Source: Erysipelothrix rhusiopathiae (lineage in GTDB: Bacteria; Bacillota_I; Bacilli_A; Erysipelotrichales; Erysipelotrichaceae). Taken from it: 64,000 nt of DNA. Below are positions 8,735 through 18,288 of this stretch, piece after piece (position 1 is the stretch's first letter; each line of letters opens with the position of its first letter). The position numbers and the translations under genes are program-made. The notes beneath the pieces are model-generated. The model was not told the DNA's origin and ran no database searches. It saw nothing but the letters and a program-made list of their open reading frames with translations. The DNA lies in contig NZ_LR134439.1 of assembly GCF_900637845.1 (NCBI RefSeq), forward strand, positions 434,001-498,000. The letters run 5' to 3'.

Positions 8735-9237
8735 TGAAAAGACGGGTTCTCATTTTTTCGTTACTTATAACACTCATTCTTGTTGGATGTACACATCAAG
8801 AAGAACCGACATTGTCATTAAATGAAGAAGTGTTAAAGGAAATTAGAAATTCCGCATTTATTTTTAATGATAACTATAAGGATCCGGTAATTAAATCCTA
8901 TTCCGATCGTTATACTCAATATTATTTATCGCTTGGCGATCACAATAACGCCACAATTTATCAAGTAGTGATGGATAGCGAGAAAGATGAAATTCTTGAA
9001 ATTGTAAAATCTGAAGAAGTGCCATTGATTGAGAAGCCAGGTTTTGGATACTATTTTGAGGCTGAATACAATGATACAAGTTATGAATCAGATTTTATCT
9101 ACCTCGATTTTGATCGTCATTTTTTAAGAGTGTGTATTTTAGAGTCAAATCCGAGTGATTATCCAGCCACCGACATCCACGCTTACGGTCAAAATTTTTA
9201 TCTAGAACCAACCGCTTTAGATTATTTAGATCAATAA
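8728..9237 (+). CDS. Small lipoprotein of the ABC cassette
   Basis: 169 residues. ATG 8728 (behind GGGGAATCGG) and ATG 8734 are both possible starts. The signal peptide ends in LILVGC, with Cys21 as the lipidated residue. The rest is a soluble, acidic domain of about 145 residues with no recognised motif. It overlaps the ATPase gene by 7 bases and is the last gene of the cassette. A lipoprotein partner is common in self-protection systems against peptide antibiotics, but the function here is unknown. Confidence 0.8.
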   Translation: MLMKRRVLIFSLLITLILVGCTHQEEPTLSLNEEVLKEIRNSAFIFNDNYKDPVIKSYSDRYTQYYLSLGDHNNATIYQVVMDSEKDEILEIVKSEEVPLIEKPGFGYYFEAEYNDTSYESDFIYLDFDRHFLRVCILESNPSDYPATDIHAYGQNFYLEPTALDYLDQ

Positions 9238-9275
9238 TGCATTGTTTTAATTGATTTGAATCCTGCAATTTTTCA

Positions 9276-9305
9276 CAGAACCTGTTGTTAAGGTTCTGTT
9301 TTTTA
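9276..9305 (+). terminator. Terminator of the first ABC cassette
   Basis: CAGAACC and GGTTCTG form a 7-bp stem with a 9-base loop, followed by TTTTTTAT. Confidence 0.85.
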
Positions 9306-9374
9306 TAGATTTACAAACTTAATAATCTATGTTATTCTTTTATTGCTTTGAATATCAAAGTATATGAGGTGACA

Positions 9375-10307
9375 ATGAAACATTTAAAAAAATTAATAAT
9401 CGTTGCGGGTATATTGGTGGTACTACTTGGTTTTGCGGGTGGGTACTTCTTTAAACTTGCATTGATCCCGGGGGATAAAGATTTTATAGACGCTGATGTG
9501 AAAGCTGTATGGAAGCCCGATCAAGAATGGTTAAAATCGGTGAATAAAACGTCTCAAGAACTTGTCAGTGATTCCGGATTGAAACTTAAAGCGTGGTATG
9601 TTCCTGCGAAAACAGAAACGAAAGATACAATATTAGTTGCACACGGTTATAGCAATAACAAAGACCGTGTGGGTCATTATATCCGACTGTTCCATGAGAT
9701 GGGATTTAATGTGCTCGCACCAGATGCACGATCACATGGTGAAAGTGAGGGAAACCTTATTGGATTTGGTTGGCCAGAGCGATTTGATATTGAAGCTTGG
9801 GTCCAAAAAATCATAAATCAAAATGGTGAAGATTCTCGAATTGCATTATTTGGTCTTAGTATGGGAGCATCAACGGTAATGATGGCAAGTGGTCTTGATC
9901 TCCCAGACAATGTCATGGCTGTGATTGAAGATTGCGGTTATACCAGTGTTGCAGATCAACTGTCTTATAAACTCAAAGATATGTATAATCTACCCGCCTT
10001 TCCAATGATTCCAATTACAAGTATGATTACGCAAGTCAAAGCAGGCTTTAATTTCTATGAAGCATCTGCAGTCGAGTCTTTAAAACGAAGCACGTTGCCT
10101 ACGTTATTCATTCATGGGGATGCAGATGACTTTGTACCTTATGAGATGTTGGATACCTTATACCAAGCACATCCTGGTCCCAAAGAAAAGATCGTAATAA
10201 AAGGTGCAAATCATGCAGAGAGTTATGAAAAAGATCCTGTATATTACAAAAAATCCATTGAGTCATTTCTGACTCGTTATTTAACTCAAACACCAAATAA
10301 TTCTTAA
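9375..10307 (+). CDS. Membrane-anchored alpha/beta hydrolase
   Basis: 310 residues from ATG 9375 behind GAGGTGACA; an upstream in-frame TTG at 9348 is not preferred. An N-terminal helix (LIIVAGILVVLLGFAGGYFF) anchors it, with the catalytic part outside. The fold markers are in order: VAHGYSNNKD (oxyanion region), nucleophile elbow GLSMGAS, HGDADDFVP (acid), and GANHAES (catalytic His). This resembles the YqkD/BAAT-like hydrolases of Firmicutes. Substrate unknown. It is monocistronic, after a terminator and before tRNA-Arg. Confidence 0.88.
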   Translation: MKHLKKLIIVAGILVVLLGFAGGYFFKLALIPGDKDFIDADVKAVWKPDQEWLKSVNKTSQELVSDSGLKLKAWYVPAKTETKDTILVAHGYSNNKDRVGHYIRLFHEMGFNVLAPDARSHGESEGNLIGFGWPERFDIEAWVQKIINQNGEDSRIALFGLSMGASTVMMASGLDLPDNVMAVIEDCGYTSVADQLSYKLKDMYNLPAFPMIPITSMITQVKAGFNFYEASAVESLKRSTLPTLFIHGDADDFVPYEMLDTLYQAHPGPKEKIVIKGANHAESYEKDPVYYKKSIESFLTRYLTQTPNNS

Positions 10308-10374
10308 CCTCAAAGAATGAAATACGGTCTTTTTAAAATATCAATTCTATGGTATTATATCCATGCATTGATAT

Positions 10375-10450
10375 GCGTCCGTGGCGCAAGGGATAGCGCG
10401 TTTGATTCCGGTTCAAAAGGTTGCAGGTTCGATTCCTGTCGGGCGTGCCA
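10375..10450 (+). tRNA. tRNA-Arg (anticodon CCG)
   Basis: 76 bases with encoded CCA. Acceptor GCGTCCG with CGGGCGT (two G-U pairs); D arm GCGC/GCGC; anticodon stem TTTGA/TCAAA and loop TTCCGGT giving CCG; T arm with GGTTCGATTCC. It reads CGG. Confidence 0.95.
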
Positions 10451-10467
10451 ATTTATAATTAATTAAG

Positions 10468-10498
10468 AGTCTCAAGATATTATCTTGAGACTTTTTTC
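10468..10498 (+). terminator. Terminator after tRNA-Arg
   Basis: AGTCTCAAGATA and TATCTTGAGACT are a perfect 12-bp inverted repeat followed by TTTTTTCTTT. Confidence 0.9.
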
Positions 10499-10607
10499 TT
10501 TCGTTGAAATCATTAGGTTCTTCAGCTTTAGAGGGATTAATCTACACATAACTATAATATGAATAGGTGTGCGTTTATGGTACATTTAAGGAAAGGGGGG
10601 CCTTCTT

Positions 10608-12764
10608 ATCAAAAAAATAAATATGGTTTTTACGATATTGTTAGCAATCTTAATTACTACAAGCAGCTTTCAAGTATTCAATTATGAGTATCAGGTAGGA
10701 CTTGGGCTTTTAGGTGTGGACCAAATTCATAGAGAACATTCAAAAGCTTACTATATTGATATAACTCCGAGTGAAGTGAATCGTTCGATTGATGATTTGA
10801 TCGAAGACGTTAGAACTTTTAGTGAAAGATACAAATATGATGTTGCGATTACAACTTCAGAGGATGACTATGCCAATCAAGAAAATGGCTACTTTTATTT
10901 TATAAGTGGTAATGAATCGAAACTCTTAAGCCACATTATTGTGAAAGAGGGGAGATTAAAGGAAAGTTTTTTTATTAATGACGATTGGGTTATATCTAAT
11001 GATCACCTCAAAAAGCCAAGTTATTTAATTGATTATCTTGATCATCGTTTCTATGATTTTGATTCAACTTATAAAGATCCCATTTCAATCTATCCCTTGT
11101 CCAAAATAGAAGAATACTATCCATCAAGTGGTATTCAAACTTTAGTAACAATTTTTGTTGACGAATATTCAACACAGATACAAGAGACGATCTTTGATTA
11201 TTTTCAAGTTTATAATTATATGAATGGCCCTTCCGGATTTTTTGTATCTGAGTTAGGACAAATGAATAATGTAAGTGTGGATAGAGAATTACAGCCGGCT
11301 ACGGTTGTTGCTGTTATCAGCGTTCTTATGTTAATGGTACTTACAGTACTTAAAAATGGTAAGGAAATCGGGATACGTTATTTGCAAGGACAGTCAACAA
11401 TACAAATTATTAAAAAATTATTTTTAAAAGACATTATAGGTCTATCAATTCTATTCGCTTTTACGATTTTTAGTACAGCCTTTGTCATCACGGATTCTTA
11501 TGGAACGTTACTATTTATGTTTTTAGTAAAACTGATTCCATTTGTTCTTATTTATGTTTTTAGTATCTTAGGATGTTTATTCGTTACATATTTTTTGGTT
11601 GTTAAACGAACGTCTAATGAAATTTTAAAATCGAGTATGTCAATTGTACCAATATATATGTTAACGCTTATTTTGAAAGCACTATCCATAATTATTCTTC
11701 TTATTCCTATTTTTACTCGAATTCAAAGCATTGAATACAAACAGGGGCATATAAATTCATTGACAGAAAATCCAATGGTTTTAAATTCTAAGCGCATTGC
11801 TTATGCATCAAAATCTCCTGTGGATAAAGATTATAAGGACTATGAGAAAGCTTTGTTTGAGCTTGTAAGTCAAAATGATATTGCATACGCAAACCATAAT
11901 GCATATGATTTCTACCTCACCGTGCTAAAACATGATCAATACAAGAACATTGAATTAGCAATGGACGGATATGTACCACCATCCGTTCACATTAATAATG
12001 CATATTTAGATTATATCAGCATCACTGACGAAACAAATCGAATGTTAAATCCTAAAATGTTATCAAAAGATAAAAATTATATCTTGGTTTCTAAGGAACG
12101 AGTTAATACGTATTATAATTACTTAGAGCCATATATGAGTAACTATGAAATTCTTTATATTCAACCAAACTCAACTTATGTATCCGCCAATAGAACGATA
12201 GCCATTCCAGCAGGGACCATAGATGATCCTATTTACTTTGTAGATAATGTTTACTCAAGAGGGATTGATAACTTTACTGTGAGCTTGTTATACAACGGAG
12301 AAACCAATAGCCTTACAAATATCTTGGAACGTATGGATCAAGAATATGATGCGAGCTATAAAGTTGTGAAATCGCGAGATATCTATGAATTAAGTATTTT
12401 TGAAATCAAAAATGATTATTTAGTTTGTTTACAATCGATTGGATTATATTTTTTAATACTTCTAATAATAAACTATACTTCAATTAAAATCTATGTTGAT
12501 GGCTATAGCAAAAAAATTGCCATTAGATATCTCAACGGGACGAATTATTACAATCGCTATGCAATGCTCATTAACGGATCAGTCTTTTCAACAATTGCTG
12601 CCTTTACATATCTTCTCTACCAGGCTTCAGGAGACAAAGCAATTGCTGCGGTATTATTAGGAATATTTGTCGTGACATTAATCTTGGAATGGATCACCAT
12701 TAAGGCGAGCATAAGAAAATATGAATCGACTGAAGTGTCTACAATTTTAAAAGGAGATGACTAA
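10608..12764 (+). CDS. Bacteriocin-associated FtsX-like membrane protein (lactococcin 972-type permease)
   Basis: About 718 residues. The frame opens with IKKINMVFTILL; the strong ribosome site GGGGGG (10595-10600) sits 7 bases before an ATC codon at 10608, while the first ATG (10623) is 22 bases from it. The protein has an N-terminal helix, a large outside domain, a three-helix block (about residues 225-335), another helix near 350, a second outside domain of about 250 residues, and three C-terminal helices. This is the layout of the DUF1430 / putative bacteriocin immunity membrane family, which pairs with the ATPase encoded next. It probably exports or confers immunity to a lactococcin 972-like peptide. 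No such peptide gene is adjacent. Confidence 0.8.
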   Translation: MKKINMVFTILLAILITTSSFQVFNYEYQVGLGLLGVDQIHREHSKAYYIDITPSEVNRSIDDLIEDVRTFSERYKYDVAITTSEDDYANQENGYFYFISGNESKLLSHIIVKEGRLKESFFINDDWVISNDHLKKPSYLIDYLDHRFYDFDSTYKDPISIYPLSKIEEYYPSSGIQTLVTIFVDEYSTQIQETIFDYFQVYNYMNGPSGFFVSELGQMNNVSVDRELQPATVVAVISVLMLMVLTVLKNGKEIGIRYLQGQSTIQIIKKLFLKDIIGLSILFAFTIFSTAFVITDSYGTLLFMFLVKLIPFVLIYVFSILGCLFVTYFLVVKRTSNEILKSSMSIVPIYMLTLILKALSIIILLIPIFTRIQSIEYKQGHINSLTENPMVLNSKRIAYASKSPVDKDYKDYEKALFELVSQNDIAYANHNAYDFYLTVLKHDQYKNIELAMDGYVPPSVHINNAYLDYISITDETNRMLNPKMLSKDKNYILVSKERVNTYYNYLEPYMSNYEILYIQPNSTYVSANRTIAIPAGTIDDPIYFVDNVYSRGIDNFTVSLLYNGETNSLTNILERMDQEYDASYKVVKSRDIYELSIFEIKNDYLVCLQSIGLYFLILLIINYTSIKIYVDGYSKKIAIRYLNGTNYYNRYAMLINGSVFSTIAAFTYLLYQASGDKAIAAVLLGIFVVTLILEWITIKASIRKYESTEVSTILKGDD

Positions 12765-13457
12765 ATGGAATCAATTATAAAGTTAGAAGGGATTTCTAAA
12801 CAGTTTAACGATATACCAATCTTAACTGAAATTAATCTAGAAATGCCATCTCATGAAGTTATTGTAATCTCAGGCCCATCGGGAAGTGGTAAAAGTACAT
12901 TATTAAATATTATCGGACTCCTGGATACGCCAGACGAAGGCACAGTGACCTTGTTTGGAAAAGCAAATCCTAAACCGTTTTCTAAAGAAGCAACGGCATT
13001 ATTACGCACAAAAATCGGTTATCTTTTTCAAAATTTTGCGCTCGTCGAGAACAAATCCGTCGAGTATAATTTAATGTTAGCTTTAGAGAACGTTAAGCTA
13101 AAGAACAAAAAAGAAAAGGTGAATGAGGTCCTAAAAAAAGTAGGTCTCGATGGATTTAAAAATAAAATTGTTTATCAATGTTCCGGGGGAGAACAACAGC
13201 GTATCGCACTTGCACGAATCCTTTTAAAACCTTGTGAACTTGTCTTGTGTGACGAGCCGACAGGGAGTTTAGATGAGCGAAACAGAGATAAAATCATAGA
13301 ATTATTGATGATGTTGAAGGATGAAGGGAAGACAGTGGTGATTGTTACTCATGATTCCTATCTTATGACACTGGCAGATACACACTTAGTCTTAGAAAGT
13401 AATGATGGTGAACCAGGTTTTTCAATCACTAAAAAATCCGGGACGATATCATTTTGA
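12765..13457 (+). CDS. ABC ATPase of the lactococcin 972 group
   Basis: 230 residues, ATG directly after the permease stop, behind AAAGGAGATG. Walker A GPSGSGKST, Q-loop YLFQNFALVENKSVEYNL, signature CSGGEQQRIALARILLKP, Walker B LVLCDEPTGSLD, H-loop VTHD. The phrase FQNFALVENKSVEYNL and the Cys-Glu in KPCELVLCDEPT are typical of the putative bacteriocin-export ATPases of the lactococcin 972 group. It is the energising partner of the upstream permease. Confidence 0.92.
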   Translation: MESIIKLEGISKQFNDIPILTEINLEMPSHEVIVISGPSGSGKSTLLNIIGLLDTPDEGTVTLFGKANPKPFSKEATALLRTKIGYLFQNFALVENKSVEYNLMLALENVKLKNKKEKVNEVLKKVGLDGFKNKIVYQCSGGEQQRIALARILLKPCELVLCDEPTGSLDERNRDKIIELLMMLKDEGKTVVIVTHDSYLMTLADTHLVLESNDGEPGFSITKKSGTISF

Positions 13458-13515
13458 AGTGGCATGGAATCTTATAAGACCTTCAATTTAAAGTGATTAA
13501 TAATAGTGTTCGTGA

Positions 13516-13549
13516 AAAAATCTCGAGATTTGAACTTGGGATTTTTTTT
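13516..13549 (+). terminator. Terminator after the lactococcin 972-type pair
   Basis: AAAAATCTCGAG pairs with CTTGGGATTTTT (two G-U pairs) around ATTTGAA and runs into more T. Confidence 0.75.
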
Positions 13550-13625
13550 GTGGATATAAATCAAGAGTGAATCGGGTGGATGAATACGCTGTTTTTGACT
13601 TCGTGTTAAAAATGTTTAGATAGCG

Positions 13626-13653
13626 TTTACATTTTATTAATGAATGCTATTAT
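13626..13653 (+). promoter_or_regulatory. Probable sigma-70 promoter of the 13.7-17.4 kb cassette
   Basis: TTTACA (13626-13631), a 16-base spacer and TATTAT (13648-13653), 33 bases ahead of the ATG. The position just after a terminator supports it. Confidence 0.55.
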
Positions 13654-13685
13654 AGAGTTAGAAAGAACGTACCAAGGGGGGAACT

Positions 13686-14723
13686 ATGTTCAAAATAAAA
13701 AAGCTTTTATGCGTGGGATTATTGCTTCCGTTATCTGGTTGTGGGACAACATTAGGTTCAGATTCAATTCAGATTCAGCCATTTGATTTATCAACGCCTT
13801 TAATCGAATCATCCATTGCTAAAACGGATAACGATGTGTATTTTGTCGAGAATGCATCGCTTTATTACTATAATATCAACCGACAAAAAGTAGCACGATT
13901 AACCGGGATGTCCTTTGCGGATGACCAAGAAGTTGAAAATGATCGGATATCCTATACACGCTACTTTGAGAGTTTTGTGCAAGATAGCGATTTAATTTAT
14001 TATGGGGATTATCTTTATGGACTTTTCGCGCGAATGAGTGCCGATGGTGGAAGTGCTTATTCGCTTGGACGCTTGAATCGCAAAGGGGAAGCTTATGAAG
14101 AAGTTCTCCGCTTTGAAACCTTACCGCTTCGTTTTCGAATTGATTCAGGCTTCATCTATGTTCTTTTTGAAGATGAAGTAACCGGGGAATCCATTATTGA
14201 AGTATATGACCATCATTTTAAACAAATTGAACGTAATCTGTATCCTGAATCCATACAGACATATCAATTCTTTATTGATAAAGGGCAATTGAGAATTCCA
14301 GAAGAACCGTTGACCGTTTATGAAGATGAGACCATGCGACTTTATTATGAGATCCATCGGACAACGGATGATTCAAACACTTCTTTAGAAAATGCTCGCG
14401 TGACGGCAGTTTTTTCAAAGGGTGATCACGAAATTAGACTTGATAATAAAATTATTATGTATGCAAATAAAGATTATTTCTATACTTCAAGTCTTGATGG
14501 CATACAAGCATATGAACAGTATGATCATAATGGAACGTTGATCAGTCGCGTAGTACCCGCTGAGACAATCACATCTCGCGGACCGGAGAGCGCGATGTTT
14601 ATGCGTAGTGATTTTTCACTGATGTTACGCGTTGTGGATGATCGTTATGTTTTTGGGAAATCACAGGAAGCTCACTTTATGTGCGATTTGGCGATGAAGG
14701 AGTGTGATTATCTTGTTAAATAG
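13686..14723 (+). CDS. Lipoprotein with repeated beta-strand pattern, unknown function
   Basis: 345 residues, ATG behind AAGGGGGG. The signal peptide ends in LPLSGC, with Cys at residue 19. The mature part has repeated short strands (DVYFVENASLYYYN, DLIYYGDYLYGLF, GFIYVLFEDE, DYFYTSSLDGIQAYEQYD) suggesting a beta-propeller-like fold of the kind that reports state variables; no family is recognised. The last residues overlap the next gene, so it is the first gene of an ABC operon. It may be a substrate-sensing or protective lipoprotein. Confidence 0.8.
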   Translation: MFKIKKLLCVGLLLPLSGCGTTLGSDSIQIQPFDLSTPLIESSIAKTDNDVYFVENASLYYYNINRQKVARLTGMSFADDQEVENDRISYTRYFESFVQDSDLIYYGDYLYGLFARMSADGGSAYSLGRLNRKGEAYEEVLRFETLPLRFRIDSGFIYVLFEDEVTGESIIEVYDHHFKQIERNLYPESIQTYQFFIDKGQLRIPEEPLTVYEDETMRLYYEIHRTTDDSNTSLENARVTAVFSKGDHEIRLDNKIIMYANKDYFYTSSLDGIQAYEQYDHNGTLISRVVPAETITSRGPESAMFMRSDFSLMLRVVDDRYVFGKSQEAHFMCDLAMKECDYLVK

Positions 14724-15558
14724 GTTGGAAGTAAGGAATTTAAATAAGGCTTATGGCGCTACGAAAGCTGTGAATAATCTTAGCTTTGATATGGAGAACG
14801 GGATTTATGGGCTTGTTGGGCATAATGGTGCAGGGAAGAGCACTTTAATTAAAATACTTGCAACCTTGATGAAAGCAGATTCGGGAACAGTATCTTTTAA
14901 TGGAGAATTGATAAAAGATTACACCGTATTTCGAAGTCTTTTGGGTTATATGCCTCAAAATCAATCGTTACCTGCACAGATGACTGTCGAGCATTTTCTC
15001 TTCTATATCGCATCCCTAAAGGCGATTCCAAATGATTTAGCGAGATTGCGGATTGAAGATCTTTTGACGCGTTTTAATTTGGAAACAAAGAAACATCATA
15101 AATTAAGTTCTCTTTCCGGTGGGATGAAACAACGGGTCTTGCTTGCGCAAGCGATGTTGAATGATCCCGCAGTTTTAATCTTGGATGAACCAACCGCAGG
15201 TCTTGATCCTGTTGAACGGAGCAATCTAAGAAATGTAATCATGGAACTTTCTGGTGATAAAATTGTTTTGATTGCAACGCATATTATATCCGATATCGAA
15301 TATATAGCCGATAAAATAATGCTTCTTCAAAAAGGAAATATCATTGAATTTGATACACCGGATAGACTTATTTTAAAGATGCGTGTCTTTGAATCCACAC
15401 TATCTTTTGAGGCGTATAAACGTTTCGCTCAAGAACATAAAATTATCAATAGCATTCGCATTGGGGACCAGGTAAGAATTCGCCATTTTAGTGATGACAT
15501 TGAAGGGGTAAAGGTTAATCCGACAATCGAGGATCTTTACCTGTACGCACTATCATGA
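14713..15558 (+). CDS. ABC transporter ATP-binding protein
   Basis: About 281 residues. TTG at 14713, ten bases after AAGGAG, is the preferred start; GTG 14704 is too close to the ribosome site. Walker A GHNGAGKST, Q-loop YMPQNQSL, signature LSGGMKQRV, Walker B VLILDEPTAGLDP, H-loop ATHIISD. The layout is CcmA/NatA-like, as in ABC-2 exporters. A C-terminal extension of about 60 residues follows the nucleotide-binding fold. It overlaps the lipoprotein gene at its start and the permease gene at its end. Confidence 0.9.
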   Translation: MLNRLEVRNLNKAYGATKAVNNLSFDMENGIYGLVGHNGAGKSTLIKILATLMKADSGTVSFNGELIKDYTVFRSLLGYMPQNQSLPAQMTVEHFLFYIASLKAIPNDLARLRIEDLLTRFNLETKKHHKLSSLSGGMKQRVLLAQAMLNDPAVLILDEPTAGLDPVERSNLRNVIMELSGDKIVLIATHIISDIEYIADKIMLLQKGNIIEFDTPDRLILKMRVFESTLSFEAYKRFAQEHKIINSIRIGDQVRIRHFSDDIEGVKVNPTIEDLYLYALS

Positions 15559-17417
15559 TCCATCTTGAACTCAAAAATCTAAAAATGCGCATGAATTTTC
15601 GAATGCTCGTGGTGATTGTTTTGGCCTTTGTCTCTTTAAATATGGTTTATCTGAAATCTACAGGTGCGTATGATGCTCTTTATAAGGAATATTCTAAACA
15701 TACAGACTTGTTCACAAATGATTCAGTAGATGATGCCACAATGTATTTTGAAGAACAGATTAATTACATATCAGGTTATCATGAAAACATTGATCAACAC
15801 CTTCAAGAAATCAATGACAAACGTGAGACGGGCCTTTTTGATGATCCCAAAGATATTCATAAATTGAATAAGGAACATGATTTTTATGAGCAGCTCAAAC
15901 TTGAACCCGTTGAATTTATAAACATCCAACGACATGAACTGATTTTACGCAGTCCAACGTCTAAGATTGTGATGCTGCTCTTTGGTTTTTATTTACTCTA
16001 CTTACTTTTTGGAGAAGATCTTTTAGAAGGGACACTTGAGATTTATCAGCCAACACAAAGAGGTCTTTCAAAATTATTTCGTTCAAAAATGGTGGTACTA
16101 ACGGGGTTACTCTTTGTTGTGACGGGTCTTCTAATATTATTTGATGGGTTTAGATTGGGGTTTTCAAAGGCATCCATTCACAGCATTCCCTATTTCAAAC
16201 ATGTTTGGCTTATGGGAAGTGTGTTTCACTATTCAATGTTTAGGTATATCTCAATTTTTGTAGTGACCCTAATGCTTTTACTGTTAACTTTAATTTTTAT
16301 GACCCTTACGCGAAATACACTTCTTACAGTAATCGCAGGATTAAGTGTTCTCTTTGTGCAAGGCATGCAATATGCAATGATTCCGATTCATTCAAAATAT
16401 GGCTTCCTCAAGTTATATAATATTTACTATATGGTTGTCCATGATAAAGGCGATTTCCCTTATAATTTACTTCTTTTTTGTGTAGTTCTGACTGGAATTT
16501 TGGGCATTGTTTCATATGAGTGCTATGTAAAGAGTGGACCAATCCGTAAGCATAAGGGGGCGGGGATTCCGATTCGAAGTACACATCGAATTGTACATAG
16601 CATGTATCAACTTTGGATAAGTTCTTATGGGTTAATAATTCTTGTTTTTGTACTAATTTTTGGTATCTATAATATTAAAACCTTTTCGATCAGTACGACG
16701 TCAAATGAACAGTCTTATCAATTTTATAAACAAAATTATCTTGGCCCCATCGATGATTCAAGTATCATAAGACATAAGCAAGCACTTGAGATAATTCAAG
16801 AAGCTGTAAGAGAAAAAGAAAAGATTCAAATAATGATTGAACGGGAACCTGAGCGCGCTCATGATCTCTACGTAGAGCATGATGCGGTATTTAAACGTGC
16901 CCATGAAATTTCAAATGCACTCCGATTTGATGAAGAACTTAAGCAGGCACAGATGTTGGGTGTTGATACCATGATTGATAATCGTGGTGCCTCACTCATC
17001 GTTATGAAGAACCAAGTCTTCTATCGTCTTATCTTTATGGGTGTTTTATTGGTCCCAATGTTTTTCTTAGGCTATCAACAATACCACCTTATTTATGACC
17101 GCCGTAATGAGAGCTTTATTCATATAAGTAGAACTGGAATGAAAAACTATCGAAAGACCCATAGATATTCACTCTTGATTTATTCAATGATGATGAGTTT
17201 CACTATGATTGCGATGCATATTTTAAAAATTTCCAAGGTCTTAAATATAGATTTTTCAAATACAATGAAAGACCTCCTCATTACATCGATTCCGGTCACG
17301 TTAAAAACAGGCGTTGTTTTAGTGTGGGTTATGTTGACGCTCATGAGTTATGGTATCGGACGCATTGGAAATTTGATGTATTTAATCCAAAGGAATGTAT
17401 TTAATGATAGCCTCTAA
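15555..17417 (+). CDS. Large ABC-2-type permease
   Basis: 620 residues, with an ATGA overlap with the ATPase gene. Predicted layout: a helix near 12-32, an outside domain with many charged residues (to about 130), six helices between about 130 and 385, a second outside segment, and three more helices at the C-terminus. The repeat of helix, charged loop, helices suggests two fused ABC-2 permease halves in one chain. No specific family is recognised. With the upstream ATPase and lipoprotein it forms a complete exporter. Substrate unknown. Confidence 0.78.
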   Translation: MIHLELKNLKMRMNFRMLVVIVLAFVSLNMVYLKSTGAYDALYKEYSKHTDLFTNDSVDDATMYFEEQINYISGYHENIDQHLQEINDKRETGLFDDPKDIHKLNKEHDFYEQLKLEPVEFINIQRHELILRSPTSKIVMLLFGFYLLYLLFGEDLLEGTLEIYQPTQRGLSKLFRSKMVVLTGLLFVVTGLLILFDGFRLGFSKASIHSIPYFKHVWLMGSVFHYSMFRYISIFVVTLMLLLLTLIFMTLTRNTLLTVIAGLSVLFVQGMQYAMIPIHSKYGFLKLYNIYYMVVHDKGDFPYNLLLFCVVLTGILGIVSYECYVKSGPIRKHKGAGIPIRSTHRIVHSMYQLWISSYGLIILVFVLIFGIYNIKTFSISTTSNEQSYQFYKQNYLGPIDDSSIIRHKQALEIIQEAVREKEKIQIMIEREPERAHDLYVEHDAVFKRAHEISNALRFDEELKQAQMLGVDTMIDNRGASLIVMKNQVFYRLIFMGVLLVPMFFLGYQQYHLIYDRRNESFIHISRTGMKNYRKTHRYSLLIYSMMMSFTMIAMHILKISKVLNIDFSNTMKDLLITSIPVTLKTGVVLVWVMLTLMSYGIGRIGNLMYLIQRNVFNDSL

Positions 17418-17497
17418 GTGATTTATAATCTTTTTAAAATTCATCCGTAATTCTAAAGAATACGATATAATAGAAGATATTGAAATGAGGATAAGAT

Positions 17498-18187
17498 ATG
17501 CGATTGGATAAATTTTTAGCTCATAATGGATTTGGAACACGAAAAGATGTAAAAATTCTTGTGAAAAAGGGTATGGTTACGGTAAATCACGATGTGGTAC
17601 GGGATGCAGGTATGGTTTTAAACCTTGAAAAGGATGAAGTCTTTGTTAAAGGGGAAAGTGTATCGTACCAGAAGGATATTTACTTTATGATGAACAAGCC
17701 AGCTGGATATATTTGTGAACATAATCCTGAAATGTATCCCTCTGTTTTAGAACTGATAGAATCGTATCATCGTGATTTGGTTTTTGTCGGTCGCTTGGAT
17801 GCGGATACGGAAGGGTTACTCTTAATTACAAACGATGGCCAGTTTTCACATCGTGTTGCGCACAGTAAAAGTAATGTTCATAAACAATATTATGTTGAAC
17901 TAGATAAACCATTTGACCTGCGCTTTTGTGAAGAATTAGAAAAAGGGATGATGTTAGGGGATGAACTTTTGAAACCTGCTCAAGTTGAAGTTGTAGGGGA
18001 ACGCGCCATCCACTTAACAATCGGTGAAGGGAAATACCATCAAGTGAAACGCATGATGCATGCCTGCGATAATGAAGTTACGTATTTAAAACGCATTAAG
18101 ATTGGTGCATTGGAACTGGATTCAAGCTTACAACCCGGTGCGTACCGAGATTTATCAGAGGAAGAAATCAACTTGTTTATCAAATAA
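17498..18187 (+). CDS. Pseudouridine synthase, RsuA/RluB family
   Basis: 229 residues, ATG behind GAGGATAAG. An N-terminal S4 RNA-binding domain (MRLDKFLAHNGFGTRKDVKILVKKGMVTVN) is followed by the catalytic domain, with the active-site Asp in VGRLDADTEGLLL and the C-terminal motif EGKYHQVKRMMHACDNEVTYLKR. The compact size fits RsuA (16S rRNA U516) and its close relatives. A TATAAT box lies at 17466-17471. It is unlinked in function to the ABC genes around it. Confidence 0.9.
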   Translation: MRLDKFLAHNGFGTRKDVKILVKKGMVTVNHDVVRDAGMVLNLEKDEVFVKGESVSYQKDIYFMMNKPAGYICEHNPEMYPSVLELIESYHRDLVFVGRLDADTEGLLLITNDGQFSHRVAHSKSNVHKQYYVELDKPFDLRFCEELEKGMMLGDELLKPAQVEVVGERAIHLTIGEGKYHQVKRMMHACDNEVTYLKRIKIGALELDSSLQPGAYRDLSEEEINLFIK

Positions 18188-18288
18188 ATGGTAATCTGAT
18201 GAGTCTTTTGTGATTTGGGTATCATTTTGAATCAAAAGGGACTACGATTAAAGTAATATGAGTTTATAAACTTGAAAGGAGCATTGAG

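Noticed and set aside
10577-10684. Possible 35-residue peptide (ATG 10577) ahead of the lactococcin 972-type permease
   Set aside because: It overlaps the permease ribosome site and start, has no site of its own, and lacks a signal peptide, so it is not a convincing bacteriocin.
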